NCBI GenBank assembly: GCA_944390805.1
Contig: CALXQW010000027.1
Location: 1-64,000 of the forward strand
Reading direction: 5' to 3'
Source: an uncultured Opitutales bacterium
GTDB lineage: Bacteria; Verrucomicrobiota; Verrucomicrobiia; Opitutales; Intestinicryptomonadaceae
DNA length: 64,000 nt
The position numbers and the translations under genes are program-made. The notes beneath the pieces are model-generated. The model was not told where the DNA came from. It did no database searches and saw only the letters and a list, made by a program, of their open reading frames with translations. Below are positions 17,683 to 28,071 of this stretch, piece after piece (position 1 is the stretch's first letter; the number at the start of each line of letters is the position of its first letter).

Positions 17683-19413
17683 CTACCTTAAAATTTTGCC
17701 TGTTGCAGCTTCTATAATCCTGAAATTCTCAACATGGTACGACGGATCCGCCCGGAACGTCAGCTTTATGTTGAAAGTTTTCTCAAGATTTATCAGATGC
17801 TCGTAATCGTCCGTCTGAAGCCGTTTTAGATTGTCTGGATGCAGCATGACAAGAATATCAACAGTTTTGTCGGAATCGGCATGAGCAGAACGTACCGCGC
17901 GAGCGGCCGCCACTATCTTGCGCTGAATTTCAATGCTCATTGTACGAGCACCTTTCACAACGCCCTTTCCACCGCAATACGGACACGCATTGTACAATCC
18001 GCCCGCATTGCTCATGTGATGCCTCTGGCGTGTCATCTGAATTATGCCCAGCTGAGATATTGGCAGAACCTGGCTCTTTGCCTTGTCTTTCTCCATCTCT
18101 TCCTTGAGCTTCTTGTAAACGGCAAGCCTGTCTTTACGGCTCTTCATATCAACCGTATCTATGATTATAAGCCCGCCTATGTTTCTTAACCTAAGCTGGC
18201 GTGCGGCCTCCGTGACGGCTTCAAGATTTGCCTGAACAATAAAGTCTTTGCCGTCTGCGCTCGTGCCCTTGTGGGAACCCGTGTTTACGTCTATGGCCGT
18301 TAGCGCCTCCGTCTCCTCTATTACTATCTCGCCGCCCGACGGCAACGGAACTCTGCGCTGGAATGTCTGCGCTATCTGCTTTTCTATATTGTAGCGCTCG
18401 AATATGGGAATGTTGTCTTTGTAAAGCTGAATCTTGCTTTTGCCCCTGCGCGATATCTGCGAGACCGATTTTATTATCCTGTCGTAGTCCTCCTTGCTGT
18501 CTATGAGGATTCTATCAGTTTCCTCCGTAAGGAAGTCTCTAACCGTACGCTCTATAATATCTGGCTCCTTGTATATCAGGCAGGGAGCCGGGGTATTCTC
18601 TATGCGCTGCTGAATTTCCTTCCAGATGTACAAGAGCATGTTCAAATCACGCACAAAATACGTCCACCTCTTGCCCTCTCCTGCCGTGCGGACTATCACA
18701 CCCATGCCCTCGGGTATCTTCATTGAGCGCAAAATTTTCTTTATGCGTTCGCGCTCGCGCTTGTCTTCTATCTTGCGCGATATTCCGCACTGCCCCGCAT
18801 ACGGCATCAACACCAGATACCTTCCGGGAAGTGCTATATTCGTGGTTACCCTCGGCCCCTTAGTGCCTATCTGGGTCTTGGTTATCTGCACGATTATCTC
18901 TGTTCCTATCGGAAACTTCTCGGGAATATCCTTAGTGGAGAATTTTGCATTCTGCTTCTGTGCCTTACTGCGGTTCTCGCGGACTATCTCATAGGAATTG
19001 TCGTTCGCCGCCGACGGGAATATGTCCCAATAGTGCAAAAACGCGTTCTTCGGCTGTCCTATATCCACAAAAGCCGCCTTCAGCCCGGCCTCAAGATTCT
19101 GTATCTTCCCCTTGAATATGGCGCCAACCATGCTTTCGTCGCCGGCACGCTCCATCTCGAACTTCTGCATAAGCCCATTTACAAGCAGCGCTACGCGCTT
19201 TTCAAGAGGCTCTACATTTATTACTATCTCGCGATAGGTATCGTCTTCATGCTTGAGCATCCGTATAATTTTCTCGAGCAACGGACGCTTCTTTGCGCGA
19301 AGTTTCGCCTCGGCATTGAGCTGTTCTACGGAGACTGGTTCCACCACCTCTTCAGGGGGTCTTTTTGTAAGGTCGTTGTTTAATTCGTCCGATTCTACTT
19401 TTTCTTCTCTCAC
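17683..19413 (-). CDS. rng: Ribonuclease E/G family endoribonuclease
   Basis: A 576-residue RNase E/G protein. An S1 RNA-binding domain ('[23 protein letters not shown]', in parts) is followed by the 5' sensor region and the DNase I-like catalytic domain with the two metal-binding Asp residues in '[12 protein letters not shown]' and '[14 protein letters not shown]'. The zinc-link motif is 'CPYCGGKG'. It lacks the long C-terminal scaffold arm of RNase E, so it is closer to RNase G in length. A charged N-terminal extension of about 50 residues precedes the conserved region. The start codon is GTG. It lies 36 nt downstream of rodA, which often pairs with rng in other bacteria. Confidence 0.93.
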   Translation of the reverse strand: MREEKVESDELNNDLTKRPPEEVVEPVSVEQLNAEAKLRAKKRPLLEKIIRMLKHEDDTYREIVINVEPLEKRVALLVNGLMQKFEMERAGDESMVGAIFKGKIQNLEAGLKAAFVDIGQPKNAFLHYWDIFPSAANDNSYEIVRENRSKAQKQNAKFSTKDIPEKFPIGTEIIVQITKTQIGTKGPRVTTNIALPGRYLVLMPYAGQCGISRKIEDKRERERIKKILRSMKIPEGMGVIVRTAGEGKRWTYFVRDLNMLLYIWKEIQQRIENTPAPCLIYKEPDIIERTVRDFLTEETDRILIDSKEDYDRIIKSVSQISRRGKSKIQLYKDNIPIFERYNIEKQIAQTFQRRVPLPSGGEIVIEETEALTAIDVNTGSHKGTSADGKDFIVQANLEAVTEAARQLRLRNIGGLIIIDTVDMKSRKDRLAVYKKLKEEMEKDKAKSQVLPISQLGIIQMTRQRHHMSNAGGLYNACPYCGGKGVVKGARTMSIEIQRKIVAAARAVRSAHADSDKTVDILVMLHPDNLKRLQTDDYEHLINLEKTFNIKLTFRADPSYHVENFRIIEAATGKILR

Positions 19414-19449
19414 GGTTATGAGTCCGTTCTATTTTTGGCGACCCTTCCT

Positions 19450-20718
19450 TTAGACGTCGAAATTCTGTCTGTGCCTGTAAACGCTCTGAACCAGGCCCAA
19501 CAAAATGCAACAAGTCAATACAAAGGATCCGCCATAGCTTAACATTGGCAGGGGTACGCCCGTAATCGGCATTATTCCGATTGTCATACCCACGTTTATA
19601 AAAATATGCGTCATGAGCATAGCGGCTATGCCCACACAAAGATACTGTCCGAAGCTGTCCCGCGCGACTGCCGCCGCCCGCAGACACCCTATTACCACCA
19701 CCGCTCCCAGCAGAGCTATCACCGTTGCGCCTCCCGCAAATCCAGATTCCTCGGCTATAACCGAGAATATGAAATCGTTATACGCCACAGAACTTGGCAA
19801 ATATCCAAGCTTTGCCTGAGTTCCCTCCGCAATGCCTTTGCCCCACAATCCGCCCGTACCGACGGATATGAGGCTCTGTCTCTGGTTCCAGCTGACATCG
19901 CGCCCGCGCGGATCTACAATATCCGGCGCCACAAACGCCAAAATTCTATTGCGCTGATAGTCTTTCAGCGGAAATAGCGTATTTGAGCCGTATGCGTTCT
20001 GGCGCGCTGCTTCAGTTGCCTCCATGTTGTTTTCCGAAAGAAATACGCTGTACGAATATATATCTAAAGCCACCACCGACACGCAAAGTGCAAACGCCGC
20101 AAATGTTGCGGCGAAGAACTTTTTTGATAGCTTTGAGACGTACAACATCGAAAACACCATAGGTGGAAATACAAGGGTAGAGCCTAAGTCAGGCTGGGAA
20201 AAAATCAACAAAATTGGAATAAAAAATACCACAGCCATCTTTACGAGCGTCTTAAACGAACTCTTAAAAGACCCCATTTTCGCTCTTGAGAGCATAGCCG
20301 CGCACATTATGCAAGTTCCAATCTTGGCTATCTCGGAGGGCTGTATAGAAAATACTTTAAGGTTTATCCAACGGGTTGAATTGTAGCGGCTTTCCACAAA
20401 TGGAATAGGCACCCCGAAACATTCTTTAAGAGTTAGCGGAACAAGCAGCGCCAGACAAATAAGATATATTATGTGCGCATGCTCCATAAAGAACGAGTAG
20501 TCCATTTTGGCTATGATCATGTACACAACCGCTCCTATACACACATACGCCCCCTGCCTTATCCAAAACTGTCGGGAAATTGGAATTTCATCTATGTTGT
20601 AGCTTTGGGCGGAATATATAAAAATTATCCCTATCGCAAAGAGCAATGCCATGCATATAGGGGTGATTATATCGTACCCGCTCTTTGGCTTCAATGAATT
20701 ATCGGAAAATTCCGCCAT
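19450..20718 (-). CDS. rodA: Rod-shape-determining SEDS glycosyltransferase RodA
   Basis: A polytopic SEDS-family peptidoglycan polymerase, 422 residues, with about ten membrane segments. Diagnostic motifs are 'FSQPDLGSTLVFPPM' in the loop region and 'GVPLPMLSYGGSF' near the end. The second copy of the family expected in the division cluster (ftsW) would lie beyond the right edge of this window. I chose ATG 20718; a TTG six codons upstream extends the frame. GAGG stands 12 nt ahead of the ATG, slightly far. The 293 bases upstream (20719-21011) hold no convincing gene. Confidence 0.92.
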   Translation of the reverse strand: MAEFSDNSLKPKSGYDIITPICMALLFAIGIIFIYSAQSYNIDEIPISRQFWIRQGAYVCIGAVVYMIIAKMDYSFFMEHAHIIYLICLALLVPLTLKECFGVPIPFVESRYNSTRWINLKVFSIQPSEIAKIGTCIMCAAMLSRAKMGSFKSSFKTLVKMAVVFFIPILLIFSQPDLGSTLVFPPMVFSMLYVSKLSKKFFAATFAAFALCVSVVALDIYSYSVFLSENNMEATEAARQNAYGSNTLFPLKDYQRNRILAFVAPDIVDPRGRDVSWNQRQSLISVGTGGLWGKGIAEGTQAKLGYLPSSVAYNDFIFSVIAEESGFAGGATVIALLGAVVVIGCLRAAAVARDSFGQYLCVGIAAMLMTHIFINVGMTIGIMPITGVPLPMLSYGGSFVLTCCILLGLVQSVYRHRQNFDV

Positions 20719-21011
20719 TTTTATATAATTCCTCAATATCTATCCATCACCCCAAAACGCCAAGCACGGCAACAACACCTATGGAATAGGCAATGCCCAA
20801 ATTCTGAAAATAACACCCTTTTTGCCCAAGGATAAAAAACATGCCAGGGCAATCCGCTGTGCAAATTCAAAAGTGTGCGCCGCAAAAACGCTTATTAGGC
20901 TTTTGTAAAAATTAGCAAACTCATTAAATGCCGCATATTTTCCAATGGCAAGTTTTAAACACAACCACTTGAAAATACGCCCAAGATATTTAGGATTTAA
21001 ACGAGATATTA

Positions 21012-24000
21012 TTAGTCCATAATAGAGGGCATATTGGCAGTATATTTTCTTATTTCAGCCTCAGAGATTCCCCTCCTTGAAGAATAATCTTTAAACTGGT
21101 CGTCGCCTATCTTTCCAAGCCCCAGATATCTTGCATTGGGAGAACCTATCCACACTCCGCAAACAGTGGAATGGGGAATCATTGCGTAATTCTCGGTTAG
21201 CTTTGCCCCCAATAGCTTTTCTGCATCTAAGAGTCTCCACAATATCTGCTTCTGGCTGTGGTCCGGATACGACGGATACCCAACCGCCGGACGTATTCCT
21301 TTTATTCCTCCATTCCTGGCAGATAAGATATCATTTACATACCATGCAGCCGCCTCGGCAAGACGGTCGCACAAAGTTGACACCAAAAGCCCCTCATAGC
21401 TTTTTGCGTCTGAAATTCCGCAAATAGCAAGAGCTCCGTCAAAATCTACCGAAGTGCAAAAAAGTGCTACCCTATCTTCCAAGCCCGACTCCATCGGAGC
21501 TACAAAATCGGCATAGCACGAACATTCCCCGTTGCTATCCTTTGTCTGGTTTCTAAAAAAGTACAGTATTGCCTCCACACAACCGCAGTTTTTGTCCGGA
21601 CAAAGCAACTGAATATCGTCTCCCCTTGAACGAGCCCTAAATATTCTGTAGGCAACTTTAACAAGGGAATGCTTAGACATTTTTTCCAGCATGACCTTTG
21701 CATCGCAGATGAGCTTGCGGGCTTCCTCGCCTTTAGTTGGGTCGTCGAGTATTTTTGGATAGGCCGCTCCTTTTATTGCCCACGCCCGGAGAAATTCCGT
21801 AAAGTTTATTCTCTCCGCCAGTGCGCTAAAATCTGGAACTTCAACCAATATTCCGGAAGGTTCCGGCATGGGCGTTGAAGCGTCTCTTGGTGAGTATCTT
21901 ACCCTAAACTTTCTCGCCTCAGAAATTCCCAATAACTTTGAGGCAGACTTAGACTCTTTCTGCTTTTCAAATTCTTCCCTGAGCTTTTCCTGTTTAAATT
22001 TCAGACTCCGCGCATACGCCTGGGCCTCGTCTCCATTGGCGCACATTTTTGCGCATACCCCCGAAACAAGCGAGGCGTCCGCAACGCGTTGTATAGCGCC
22101 TGAATAAAGCGGAGCAAGCTTTACCGCCGTATGCAAATCTCCCGTGGTAGCGCCCCCTATTATCACCGGAACTTTCACGCCCTCGCTCTCAAAGAGCCTT
22201 GCCACAACTGCAATTTCCTCAAGCGACGGTGTTATAAGCGCGCTTAGCCCAACAACATCAGGCTTGTATTCCCTTACCGCCTGAAGAATCTTCTCCGGCG
22301 GGCACATAACACCCAAATCTATAACCTCGTATCCATTGCACGCCAAGACCACGCCCACTATATTTTTGCCTATGTCGTGAACGTCTCCTTTAACAGTTGC
22401 CAAAACCGCCTTTTTACGGTTTGACGAAGCCGACGCCTTAGGCATGAATTTTTCAAGAACTGCCACGGCCTTTTTCATCACTCGCGCGCTTTTTACAACC
22501 TGCGGCAGAAACATTTTTCCCTCGCCGAACAGCTCTCCTACAAGCTTCATAGCGTCCATAAGAGGGCCTTCTACAACGGCGAGAGCATCTTTCTTATCGT
22601 TGTAAAAGTGCATTACAACCTGCTCTATACGGTCTTCCCGGCCCTTGGTAAAGCACGAGTATAACTTCTCTTCCCACGTCAGAGAATCGAAATCGTCGTG
22701 GGCCTGCTCCGATTGAGATGAATCTTTCTTAAAGCTCGGGGCCGCTTCTATGAGCTTCTCCGCAGCATCTGGAGACGTATTTAGTATGGCGGCTTCAAGA
22801 AGGGCACGCTTGTCGGCTGGAATATCTTCGTACGGAGGCAGCACTCCAGCGTTTACTATGCCCATACTCAATCCCGCTGCTATTGCGTGGTACAAAAATA
22901 CGGAATGCATAGCCTCCCTGAGCGGATTGTTTCCCCTGAAGGAAAAGCTCAAGTTGCTGACTCCTGCGCTTGTTCGCGCCCCCGGGCAAAGCGTCTTTAA
23001 GCGGCGCACAGCCTCTATAAAATTTGCCCCATAGGCGTCGTGCTCCTTAAGACCAGTACATATGGACAGCACGTTTACGTCGAATATAATATCCTCAGGA
23101 GCCATACCCACCTGCTCGGTGAGTATCTTGTATGAGCGCACGGAAATATTTACTTTGTCCTCCATGCTTGCCGCCTGTCCATTCTCGTCGAAGGCCATTA
23201 CTACCACGGCGGCGCCAAACTTCATTATTTCCGATGCCTTACTTATAAATGTCTCCGGGCCCTCCTTCAGGCTTATAGAATTTACTATGCATTTGCCCTG
23301 GGTATTCTTTAGGCCAGCCAAAACTGTGTTCCAATCCGACGAATCTATAACAAAGGGCACTTTTGAAATTTCCGGCTCGGCGGAAGCCAAACGCAGGAAT
23401 TTCTCCATGCACTTCTCAGAATCGAGCATGGACTCGTCAAAATTTAAATCTATCGCATTTGCGCCGTTTTCAACCTGCTTTCTTGCAACCTCCAATGCTC
23501 CTTCAAAGTTGTCGGCCGCAATCAGCTTTCTGAAAGCCGCAGAACCCATCACATTGGCCCTTTCGCCTATTAGCATAAAGGGCGCATTCTTCTCCGGCAA
23601 GAAGAAGGGCTCCAATCCGGATACACTGAAGGTAAAATCTTCCGGCTTTCTTTTTCTTGGCGGACAATTTCTGCAAAGCTCCACTATCTTGGCTATGTGC
23701 GCAGGCGTAGTTCCGCAGCATCCGCCTATCAGGTTCAATTTTCCCTCTGCGGCGTATTCGTGCAGATACTTTGCCGTTATTTCCGGGGTTTGGTCGTAGC
23801 CGAATTCCGAAAGCGGATTAGGCAAACCGGCGTTCGGATAACAATGCACATAACATGTAGCAAGCCTGTCGAAGGCCTCTATATACGGGCGCATTTTCTC
23901 CGCTCCAAGACCGCAATTAAGCCCCACAAACAGCGGGCGTGCATGCTCTACGCTAACATAGAATGCCTCCACAGTCTGCCCGCTCAAAAGCCTGCCTGCG

Positions 24001-24683
24001 GCGTCGGAAACAGTGCAGCTTATGCCTATTGGCATGCGCTCCTTTCTCGATTCCACAAGCTCCAAATATGCATGCAGCGCGGCCTTTACATTTAAGGTGT
24101 CGAAATTTGTCTCCAAGAGGAGCAAATCAACTCCTCCGTCCCACAGAGCCTCCATCTGCTCCTTGTAGGCGGCGCAGACCTCATCGAAAGAATAGTCTCG
24201 CCTCGACGCATCGAGCACGTCAGGCGACATTGAAAGAGACTTGTTCAGCGGCCCTACCGACCCCGCAACAAACCTCATTTTACCGTCTCCCGCCTCAAGC
24301 TCAACCTCCGCGGCAACTTTTCTCAAGAGCTTCGCAGCCGCAAGATTTATCTGGCGGGCCATGTCTCCAAGCGAGTATTCATCTTGGACAAGGCGCGTTG
24401 CGCTGAATGTATTTGTTGTAACTATGTCTGCGCCGGCGCGGTAATAGTCGGCATGAATCTTTGCAAGTATATCGGGCCGGGTCAGATTTAAAAGGTCGTT
24501 GTTGCCCTTTAGCTGAAACGAACACGCCTCTAAACGCGGATTCCCGCGTCTAAAATCCTCTTCGTCAAGCCCCTCTCTCTGTATGAGAGTTCCCATTCCG
24601 CCGTCGAGAAACACTATCCTCTCGGCAAAGATTTTCTTAAGCGCCTCCGATCTTGCGGAAGCTGGATATTTAAAAATGTCCAT
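21012..24683 (-). CDS. metH: Cobalamin-dependent methionine synthase
   Basis: 5-methyltetrahydrofolate:homocysteine methyltransferase, about 1223 residues, with all modules in order. The homocysteine domain has zinc cysteines in 'GLNCGLG' and 'GGCCGTTPAHI'; then comes the pterin-binding domain ('LIGERANVMGSAAFRKL'), the cap and B12 domain with the His ligand motif 'DVHDIGKNIVG', and the reactivation domain with 'RPAVGYPSYPDHSQKQ'. ATG 24683 is chosen over a TTG five codons earlier. It follows hprK after 71 nt and may be read from the lptB-hprK transcript. No cobalamin or SAM riboswitch fits in that gap, so regulation is not evident. Confidence 0.96.
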   Translation of the reverse strand: MDIFKYPASARSEALKKIFAERIVFLDGGMGTLIQREGLDEEDFRRGNPRLEACSFQLKGNNDLLNLTRPDILAKIHADYYRAGADIVTTNTFSATRLVQDEYSLGDMARQINLAAAKLLRKVAAEVELEAGDGKMRFVAGSVGPLNKSLSMSPDVLDASRRDYSFDEVCAAYKEQMEALWDGGVDLLLLETNFDTLNVKAALHAYLELVESRKERMPIGISCTVSDAAGRLLSGQTVEAFYVSVEHARPLFVGLNCGLGAEKMRPYIEAFDRLATCYVHCYPNAGLPNPLSEFGYDQTPEITAKYLHEYAAEGKLNLIGGCCGTTPAHIAKIVELCRNCPPRKRKPEDFTFSVSGLEPFFLPEKNAPFMLIGERANVMGSAAFRKLIAADNFEGALEVARKQVENGANAIDLNFDESMLDSEKCMEKFLRLASAEPEISKVPFVIDSSDWNTVLAGLKNTQGKCIVNSISLKEGPETFISKASEIMKFGAAVVVMAFDENGQAASMEDKVNISVRSYKILTEQVGMAPEDIIFDVNVLSICTGLKEHDAYGANFIEAVRRLKTLCPGARTSAGVSNLSFSFRGNNPLREAMHSVFLYHAIAAGLSMGIVNAGVLPPYEDIPADKRALLEAAILNTSPDAAEKLIEAAPSFKKDSSQSEQAHDDFDSLTWEEKLYSCFTKGREDRIEQVVMHFYNDKKDALAVVEGPLMDAMKLVGELFGEGKMFLPQVVKSARVMKKAVAVLEKFMPKASASSNRKKAVLATVKGDVHDIGKNIVGVVLACNGYEVIDLGVMCPPEKILQAVREYKPDVVGLSALITPSLEEIAVVARLFESEGVKVPVIIGGATTGDLHTAVKLAPLYSGAIQRVADASLVSGVCAKMCANGDEAQAYARSLKFKQEKLREEFEKQKESKSASKLLGISEARKFRVRYSPRDASTPMPEPSGILVEVPDFSALAERINFTEFLRAWAIKGAAYPKILDDPTKGEEARKLICDAKVMLEKMSKHSLVKVAYRIFRARSRGDDIQLLCPDKNCGCVEAILYFFRNQTKDSNGECSCYADFVAPMESGLEDRVALFCTSVDFDGALAICGISDAKSYEGLLVSTLCDRLAEAAAWYVNDILSARNGGIKGIRPAVGYPSYPDHSQKQILWRLLDAEKLLGAKLTENYAMIPHSTVCGVWIGSPNARYLGLGKIGDDQFKDYSSRRGISEAEIRKYTANMPSIMD

Positions 24684-24754
24684 CTCGGATTTGTCCAATA
24701 ATTACATTCGCCCGCCTATATATAACGACCGAATAAGATCTCCTTTATTATGCC

Positions 24755-25720
24755 TTATTTCTCGCCCTTTGAAACCATATATGCTATGAGCCTGTCATTT
24801 AGCTCCTTTGCGCTGTCGTGCCCCATGGCGCGCAGTGCCTGCACCATGGCCGCAACTTCCACCAGCCTTGCCATATCTCGCCCAGGCCTTACTGGAATTT
24901 CTATATGGGGAATCTTAACATCCAGAATGTCGGAATAATGATGCTCAAGACCTGTGCGCTCCTCGACCATTCCAGGCTTCCATTCCACAAAATTTACTAT
25001 CAAATCTACGCTGCTTTCCAACCTTACGCATTTTATGCCAAAGAGCTCAGCCACGTTTATTATTCCTATGCCGCGGCATTCCATGTAGCCGCGATTCAAG
25101 TCGTTGGAGCGGCCAAATATCTTCCCGTTGATGCGCTCGCAATAGGTCACATCGTCTGCAACAAGAGAATGCCCTCGCTCTATTAGCGCAAGGGCGCACT
25201 CGCTCTTTCCTATGCCGCTTACACCGCAGATGAGAGTTCCTATTCCCTTTATATCTATCAGCGTTCCGTGAACCAACGTTCGCGGAGCAAATTTAGACTC
25301 TAACAAGACAGTCGCCTGCGCTGTAAACTGGCGCGAGCTTAACGATGTGGAAAATGTTGGAACATCGTATTTATCAAACAATCTCAGCGTTGTTTTAGAC
25401 GGAGAAAGCGAGCGTGATACAACAACACACGGAATATTCTGCTTTATTATAGCCTCTATAATCTTACGCCTCCTCGGAATGGGCTGATCTTTCAAGTATG
25501 CAGCTTCCCCGGCCCCAAACAGCTGAATGCGATTGTAGGCAAAATTCTTAAAATATCCGGTTATAGCAAGAGACGGCCTATTTACACTCGGCTCCGGAAT
25601 CATTCTGTCCAACCCCTTTACCCCGCCTATTATCTCAAGACTTAAGGAATCTTTGAACGACTCGTAAAAATCCCTTACGGAAATCTTACCCGAAGACTTG
25701 GCTGGAGAACTCTTTATCAT
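24755..25720 (-). CDS. hprK: HPr kinase/phosphorylase
   Basis: A 321-residue bifunctional kinase/phosphorylase that modifies a seryl residue of HPr-like proteins. The P-loop is '[14 protein letters not shown]', the catalytic Asp pair is in 'LVADDV', and the family signature is '[13 protein letters not shown]'. The N-terminal regulatory domain is present ('[18 protein letters not shown]', in parts). It begins 5 nt after lptB, an arrangement also common in other Gram-negatives, where hprK often sits in a cluster with lpt genes and an EIIA-Ntr type PTS. No HPr or PTS gene is in this window. Confidence 0.95.
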   Translation of the reverse strand: MIKSSPAKSSGKISVRDFYESFKDSLSLEIIGGVKGLDRMIPEPSVNRPSLAITGYFKNFAYNRIQLFGAGEAAYLKDQPIPRRRKIIEAIIKQNIPCVVVSRSLSPSKTTLRLFDKYDVPTFSTSLSSRQFTAQATVLLESKFAPRTLVHGTLIDIKGIGTLICGVSGIGKSECALALIERGHSLVADDVTYCERINGKIFGRSNDLNRGYMECRGIGIINVAELFGIKCVRLESSVDLIVNFVEWKPGMVEERTGLEHHYSDILDVKIPHIEIPVRPGRDMARLVEVAAMVQALRAMGHDSAKELNDRLIAYMVSKGEK

Positions 25721-25725
25721 AATCT

Positions 25726-26466
25726 TTACATCGTGAAATTTTCACCCAAATAGAATTTTCGGCTTTGCTCGTCGTTTACGAGAAAGTCGCTCGTGCCCTC
25801 GCAAAGAACGCGCCCCTCGTGTATCAGATAAGCTCTGTCAACAACACTCAAGGTCTCCCTGACGTTGTGGTCGGTAATAAGCACTCCTATGTTTTTTTTC
25901 TTCAGGCCCCTTATTATATCCTGCACCTCCGCAACGCTTATTGGGTCTACACCGCTGAAAGGCTCGTCCATGAGCAGAAACTGGGGCCTTGCGGTCAACG
26001 CGCGCGTTATCTCAAGCCTTCTGCGCTCTCCACCCGAGAGGGTGTAGGCCTTCTGCTTGGCAAGATGCCCAAGGTTGAGCTCGTCAAGCATGGATGAGAC
26101 AAACCCCTTAAGCTCTTTCTTTGGTATGGGAAGAGTCTCCGCAACGGCCATGATGTTGTCGTAAACGCTCAGCTTCCTGAAAACCGACGCCTCTTGGGGC
26201 AAATACCCTATTCCCATTCTGGAACGCATATACATCGGCACATCGGTTATATCCTTTCCGTCAAGAAAGACCTTTCCGCTCGTCGCTGGAACCAGCCCCA
26301 TTATCATATAAAAGCTAGTTGTCTTCCCGGCTCCATTCGGCCCCAGAAGGCCTACAACCTCACCCGCGTCCAAACGCAGATTAACGCCGCGCACCACCGC
26401 TCTGTGCCCGTATTCCTTCACCAGGTTTTCCGTGCGTATAAATGCCTTATTCTCGGATTTGTCCAT
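25726..26466 (-). CDS. lptB: LPS export ABC transporter ATP-binding protein LptB
   Basis: ATPase of the LptBFGC complex that drives lipopolysaccharide transport to the outer membrane. Walker A '[16 protein letters not shown]', signature '[12 protein letters not shown]', Walker B '[14 protein letters not shown]' and the switch His in '[11 protein letters not shown]' are all intact. The tyrosine-rich Q-loop segment '[17 protein letters not shown]' is typical of LptB. The frame runs 61 codons further upstream, but that part is not family-like, so I use ATG 26466, giving 246 residues, the usual size. lptA and lptC are not adjacent; hprK follows. Confidence 0.94.
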   Translation of the reverse strand: MDKSENKAFIRTENLVKEYGHRAVVRGVNLRLDAGEVVGLLGPNGAGKTTSFYMIMGLVPATSGKVFLDGKDITDVPMYMRSRMGIGYLPQEASVFRKLSVYDNIMAVAETLPIPKKELKGFVSSMLDELNLGHLAKQKAYTLSGGERRRLEITRALTARPQFLLMDEPFSGVDPISVAEVQDIIRGLKKKNIGVLITDHNVRETLSVVDRAYLIHEGRVLCEGTSDFLVNDEQSRKFYLGENFTM

Positions 26467-26846
26467 TTGCGAAGATATTTGAAAAAAAGCCCCCGCCTTG
26501 CAAATAAAAATTAACGCTTTATCTCTTAAAATGCACAACCTGCACAATTTTATAAGATATATTTCTATTAAATGACAGATTCTTTTATCTCCTTGATTCT
26601 TTTTACATGCAAAATGAAAATCTTGCGACTCTAAAACGCTAGAATCCACAAAAGTTTACATTGTGCCTCTTAGCGCCACGCACAATTACGCAATCTGTCC
26701 AGCAAAAATAACACCACTTATAATTAAAAAAAAGCGCGCGGAAACACGAAGTCTCCGCACGCCCCTCTAACCTCAATACATGTTAAACACACATACTCAA
26801 AATAACATACACGCCAACCAATTACAAATAATTATAGCCTATATTA
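26467..26846 (-). other. Intergenic region upstream of lptB
   Basis: About 380 bases without a supported gene. It holds the terminator of the upstream Cys-rich gene (26724-26762) and, presumably, the lptB promoter in the AT-rich part (26467-26700). I could not assign clear -35/-10 boxes and saw no RNA gene. Confidence 0.5.
26724..26762 (-). terminator. Terminator of the Cys-repeat protein gene
   Basis: On the minus strand GCGTGCGGA pairs with TCCGCGCGC (26754-26762 with 26734-26742, one mismatch) around an 11-nt loop and is followed by a run of T (complement of 26724-26733). It is about 85 nt downstream of the stop of the small secreted protein. Confidence 0.75.
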
Positions 26847-27140
26847 TTATCTGCCGCATCCTTTGCGAACTTTGCATCTCTGTTTTGCCTTAGGACAGTC
26901 CTGCGGATTTGCCGGACAGTTTTGAGCCGCCACAGAACAGTTCTGTTGGACTACCGGACAATTCTGCGCCACAGGGCAGTTTTGAACCCCTGGGCAATTC
27001 TGATTTGCCGCCGGGCAGTTTTGGGCTACCGGACAGTTATTCTGGTTGTTGCAATTTACAGTCTGCGTATCCGAATTCTGTGCATACGCGCCAAATCCGA
27101 ATCCGAGAAGAATTGTAGCAATCAAATAAGCTTTCCTCAT
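26847..27140 (-). CDS. Secreted cysteine-repeat protein (Asn-Cys-Pro repeats), unknown function
   Basis: A 97-residue protein with a clean Sec signal peptide (MRKAYLIATILLGFGFGAYA, cleavage before QN). The mature 77 residues carry 11 cysteines, and the ten from the second onward are spaced every 6 or 7 residues. Most of them sit in the unit [QN]-N-C-P-x-x, for example 'QNCPVAQNCPAANQNCPG'. The C-terminus turns basic ('KAKQRCKVRKGCGR'). A good Shine-Dalgarno (AGAGG) precedes the ATG and a strong terminator follows, so it is expressed as a single gene. I do not recognise the family. The regular Cys spacing would suit a disulfide-laddered or metal-binding repeat; that is inference. Confidence 0.75.
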   Translation of the reverse strand: MRKAYLIATILLGFGFGAYAQNSDTQTVNCNNQNNCPVAQNCPAANQNCPGVQNCPVAQNCPVVQQNCSVAAQNCPANPQDCPKAKQRCKVRKGCGR

Positions 27141-27502
27141 ATATAATACCTCTTTTAATTGAACTGTACCGTTTATAGACGCCGTTTTTTATTACTTGTT
27201 TCGTAATAATGTCTTTTTTTTTAAGCACGCTCACCATCAGAAATATATACAGACAAACAAAAACAGTTATAAGTTTATGATTATAAATTATATAATAAAT
27301 AAAATAAAACAGTTAAAAAAATTCTTACCCGCTAAAAAAATTTCTCTTTTTATCACTAAAGAGATCTAAATTTACCTTAAAAAATAAGATAAAATGCCAT
27401 AATAAATATTTTAAGGCTACAAAAACAAATATGCTTCCCTAATGCGTAAAACTACATTTTGGGAAGCATATAAGAAACACCCACCAGCGGTGCAAAAAGA
27501 AA
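27141..27502 (-). other. AT-rich intergenic region upstream of the Cys-repeat gene
   Basis: About 360 bases of very AT-rich DNA. The part near 27141-27250 should hold the promoter of the secreted Cys-repeat protein: TATAAA occurs about 35 nt upstream of its ATG on the minus strand, without a clear -35. The far end carries the thioesterase terminator. No gene seen. Confidence 0.45.
27421..27470 (-). terminator. Terminator of the thioesterase gene
   Basis: Perfect 10-bp inverted repeat TATGCTTCCC / GGGAAGCATA (27430-27439 and 27461-27470) with a 21-nt loop. On the minus strand it is followed by TTTGTTTTT. It lies about 30 nt past the thioesterase stop. Confidence 0.7.
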
Positions 27503-27889
27503 TTACTTTTTAAGCTGTTTATAGACAACTCTCGCCTGCATCGTAGCGCGAATCTCCCCGCTTTCAACCTCAGATATAACCACATCTACAACCGCTGTTT
27601 TCGGTGTCTTGGCGGAAACTTTGGCTTCGGCAATAAGTTTTTTGCCATCTTTTGCGGGAGTTAAAAAATTTATTATGGAATGGCTACTTATCGCAGCAAT
27701 ATCGTCGGTATTAGATGCTACCGCGCTTGCATAATCGGCAAGAGAAAATAGCCAGCCTCCGTGAACTATGCCCACCCCGTTTAAACAGTCGCCATTAGGC
27801 TCAGCGGATATGGTTGCGCAGTCCTCTGACTCTTTTTCAACTTTAAAATTCAAATATTGGGCAAATTTATCGTACTTAGTGTTGGACAT
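27503..27889 (-). CDS. PaaI-type hotdog-fold thioesterase
   Basis: A 128-residue acyl-CoA thioesterase of the PaaI/HGG family. The signature 'GIVHGGWLFSLADYASAVA' contains the HGG turn and the catalytic Asp of the hotdog helix. The N-terminal 'FKVEKESEDCATISAEPNG' and the C-terminal strands complete the single hotdog domain. PaaI enzymes rescue CoA from ring-hydroxylated phenylacetyl-CoA, but related proteins act on many acyl-CoAs, and no paa genes are nearby. It stands alone with its own terminator. Substrate unknown. Confidence 0.85.
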   Translation of the reverse strand: MSNTKYDKFAQYLNFKVEKESEDCATISAEPNGDCLNGVGIVHGGWLFSLADYASAVASNTDDIAAISSHSIINFLTPAKDGKKLIAEAKVSAKTPKTAVVDVVISEVESGEIRATMQARVVYKQLKK

Positions 27890-28006
27890 AACTTATCTGT
27901 TTCTAATTTTGGAAATATTATATACCTAATCTTATCTTAAAAAATACAGGTAAATAAAAATACCAATATTTTCCTTTTTCAAAATCCCTTTTAAATAGGC
28001 GCATAT

Positions 28007-28052
28007 AAAAAAAACCGCGCGCACAAGGCAAAATAAATTCCTCAGCGCGCGG
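28007..28052 (-). terminator. Terminator of the ispA-fabV-ilvE operon
   Basis: Perfect 8-bp stem CCGCGCGC / GCGCGCGG (28015-28022 and 28045-28052) with a 22-nt loop. On the minus strand eight T follow (complement of 28007-28014). It starts about 20 nt after the ilvE stop. Confidence 0.85.
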
Positions 28053-28071
28053 CAAAACCGTATATTTACAG

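Noticed and set aside
20779-20964. A 61-codon frame between metH and rodA on the minus strand
   Set aside because: No ribosome binding site, no recognisable features, and Phe/Ala-rich chance-like composition.
26467-26649. A 61-residue N-terminal extension of LptB
   Set aside because: The added residues are Cys/Lys/Ile-rich and do not match the family; the ATG at 26466 gives a standard LptB.
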